Shown here: positions 62,794 to 64,000 of the stretch, in pieces
How the letters are laid out: the number at the start of each line of letters is the position of its first letter
Position numbering within the stretch: the stretch's first letter is position 1
DNA from: Gammaproteobacteria bacterium
Lineage (GTDB): Bacteria; Pseudomonadota; Gammaproteobacteria; Burkholderiales; Rhodocyclaceae
NCBI GenBank assembly: GCA_018824085.1
Contig: JAHJHI010000002.1
Span: forward strand, 1-64,000
Direction of reading: 5' to 3'
Length of the DNA: 64,000 nucleotides
Notes under the pieces: model-generated
What the model was told of the DNA's origin: nothing
The model's database searches: none
What the model saw: the letters and a program-made list of their open reading frames with translations, nothing else
Made by a program: the position numbers and the translations under genes

Positions 62794-63816
62794 TTGAGCA
62801 CACAGCGCTCCCGGCCGGACGCAAACCCGCCGCGACACGGCAGTCCGACGGCGCACGCGCCGCTGTTCCGTCCGGCGCGCTGGCTGCCCGGCGGCCACGC
62901 CCAGACCATCTGGCCGCGCTTCATCCTGCCGCCGGCTCCCGCCTATGCGCGCGAGCGCATCGACACGCCGGACAGCGACTTCATCGACCTCGACTGGCTG
63001 GCCTCGCCGACCGATGCGCCCGCACCGCTGGTCATGCTGTTCCACGGTCTGGAAGGCAGTTCGCACAGCCACTACGCGCGTGCGCTGATGCACGCCGTCG
63101 CCGCACGCGGCTGGAACGGTCTGGTCGTGCATGCGCGCGGCTGTTCCGGCGAGCCGAACCGCCTGCTGCGCGCCTACCACTCCGGCGACAGCGCGGAACT
63201 TGACTGGCTGCTGCCACTCATCGTGCCGCGCATGCAGGGCCAGCCGGTCTATGCGGTCGGCGTGTCGCTCGGCGGCAATGTGCTGTGCAAGTGGCTGGGC
63301 GAACAGGGCAGCGCCGGCACCGCGCTGCTGCGCGCCGCCGCATCGGTATGCGCGCCGGTCGATCTGGGGGCGTCCGGGCGCGCGCTCGACATGGGACTCA
63401 ACCGCGTCTACACGCAGTATTTCCTGCGCACGATGAAGCCGCGCGCGCTCGAAAAGGCCGCGCTGTTTCCCGGTACGCTGGACGCGAGGGCGATCGCCGC
63501 CGGCCATTCGATCCGCGCCTTCGACGATGCCGTCACGTCGCAGATCCACGGCTTTCGCGACGCCGACGACTACTGGACCCGTTCGTCCTCGCGGCCGCTG
63601 CTGGCCGGAGTGCGCGTGCCGCTGCTGCTGCTGCAGGCGCTGAACGACCCGATGGTGCCGGCCGCCTCACTGGCCACGCCGGACATGCTGTCGCCGGACA
63701 TCCTGCCGCACTACACGGAACAGGGCGGCCACGTCGGTTACGTCAGCGGCTCCCCGAAGGGCCATCTGGACTGGCTCCCGCAACGCATCCTGCATTTCTT
63801 CGACACCGGCTACTGA
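62794..63816 (+). CDS. alpha/beta hydrolase, YheT family
   Basis: This 340-aa protein has the YheT signature LPGGHAQTIWPRF, the oxyanion region FHGLEGSSHSHYAR, the nucleophile elbow VGVSLGGN with Ser, and a late His in GGHVGYVSG. These are esterase-like enzymes of unknown natural substrate. The start is TTG 62794, weakly supported by GAGG upstream; no earlier ATG is available and the next is far inside. The end overlaps the convergent oxidoreductase gene by seven bases. Confidence 0.87.
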   Translation: MSTQRSRPDANPPRHGSPTAHAPLFRPARWLPGGHAQTIWPRFILPPAPAYARERIDTPDSDFIDLDWLASPTDAPAPLVMLFHGLEGSSHSHYARALMHAVAARGWNGLVVHARGCSGEPNRLLRAYHSGDSAELDWLLPLIVPRMQGQPVYAVGVSLGGNVLCKWLGEQGSAGTALLRAAASVCAPVDLGASGRALDMGLNRVYTQYFLRTMKPRALEKAALFPGTLDARAIAAGHSIRAFDDAVTSQIHGFRDADDYWTRSSSRPLLAGVRVPLLLLQALNDPMVPAASLATPDMLSPDILPHYTEQGGHVGYVSGSPKGHLDWLPQRILHFFDTGY

Positions 63817-64000
63817 GCCGCCCTCCCGCGTTCTCCGCGCAGCATGCCGAGCGCAACCGCCTCGGCCACCTCGATGCCATCGACCGCCGCCGACAGGATG
63901 CCGCCCGCGTAGCTCGCGCCCTCGCCCGCCGGATACAGCCCGACGGTATTCACGCTCTGATAGCCGGCGTCGCGCTTGATGCGTATCGGCGACGACGTGC
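63810..64000 (-). CDS. FAD-dependent oxidoreductase (COG2509-like), C-terminal part
   Basis: Only the last 63 or so residues are in the window. They read GLYPAGEGASYAGGILSAAVDGIEVAEA, the flavin-binding C-terminal motif of COG2509-type FAD-dependent dehydrogenases. The gene continues beyond 64000. Its stop at 63810-63812 overlaps the end of the YheT-like gene. Substrate is unknown. Confidence 0.82.
   Translation of the reverse strand, partial: TSSPIRIKRDAGYQSVNTVGLYPAGEGASYAGGILSAAVDGIEVAEAVALGMLRGERGRAAQ

Overview
The window is GC-rich, gene-dense bacterial chromosome. It looks like a betaproteobacterium of the Rhodocyclales type (Azoarcus, Thauera, Methyloversatilis and relatives). This rests on gene orders typical of that group (pilS-pilR-ampD, rplU-rpmA-obg-proB, ribF-ileS-lspA-fkpB-ispH, tgt-yajC-secD-secF), several PEP-CTERM surface proteins and a class Ia ribonucleotide reductase with an ATP cone. 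The genus is an inference.

Layout. 1-305: right part of an IS5-like element, abutting the nrdB stop codon. 306-4417: nrdB and nrdA, with two NrdR-like boxes upstream of nrdA. 4594-8287: ampD, pilR, pilS and a small membrane protein, all leftward. 8531-12899: a 42-aa basic protein, tRNA-Pro, ispB, then rplU-rpmA-obgE-proB. 12910-15856: a NarL-type sensor kinase facing a DUF1328 gene and two response regulators. 15872-20227: a leftward four-gene unit (TlpA-like thioredoxin, DUF4266 lipoprotein, DUF3570 outer-membrane protein, ApbE flavin transferase). 20482-30166: an accessory surface and redox region with three PEP-CTERM proteins, two long diheme peroxidase-family cytochromes, a TPR-sulfotransferase and an anchored exported protein. 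30277-32110: a RegB/RegA-type redox two-component pair. 32211-36544: pcnB, a deoxynucleoside kinase and panB-panC-panD. 36669-41054: a LysR regulator, pepN and an unrecognised gene. 41370-47770: tRNA-Thr, a Fur-family regulator, ispH-fkpB-lspA-ileS-ribF and tRNA-Leu. 47876-55795: queA, an AsmA-like gene and tgt-yajC-secD-secF. 55840-56398: a scar with IS3-type and integron-integrase-like remnants. 56399-61098: a DUF2322-like gene, purB, a GST-like gene, mnmA, a secreted protein and nudJ. 61195-64000: ilvE, a zinc-finger protein, an NTF2-like protein, a YheT-like hydrolase and the end of an FAD-dependent oxidoreductase.

How it fits together. Most of the window is conserved housekeeping: dNTP synthesis, translation, isoprenoid, pantothenate and riboflavin metabolism, and Sec export. 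The accessory part is 15.9-32.1 kb. The best candidate for an under-described system is the tlpA/DUF4266/DUF3570/apbE cluster: the DUF3570 barrel carries a DxxSGAT sequence like the one ApbE enzymes flavinylate, which suggests a covalently flavinylated outer-membrane protein. The three PEP-CTERM genes each have a GCGRC...GYCGC inverted repeat upstream. These resemble RegA/PrrA/RoxR half-sites, and a RegB/RegA pair lies next to them. Both proposals are inferences from sequence and can be tested.
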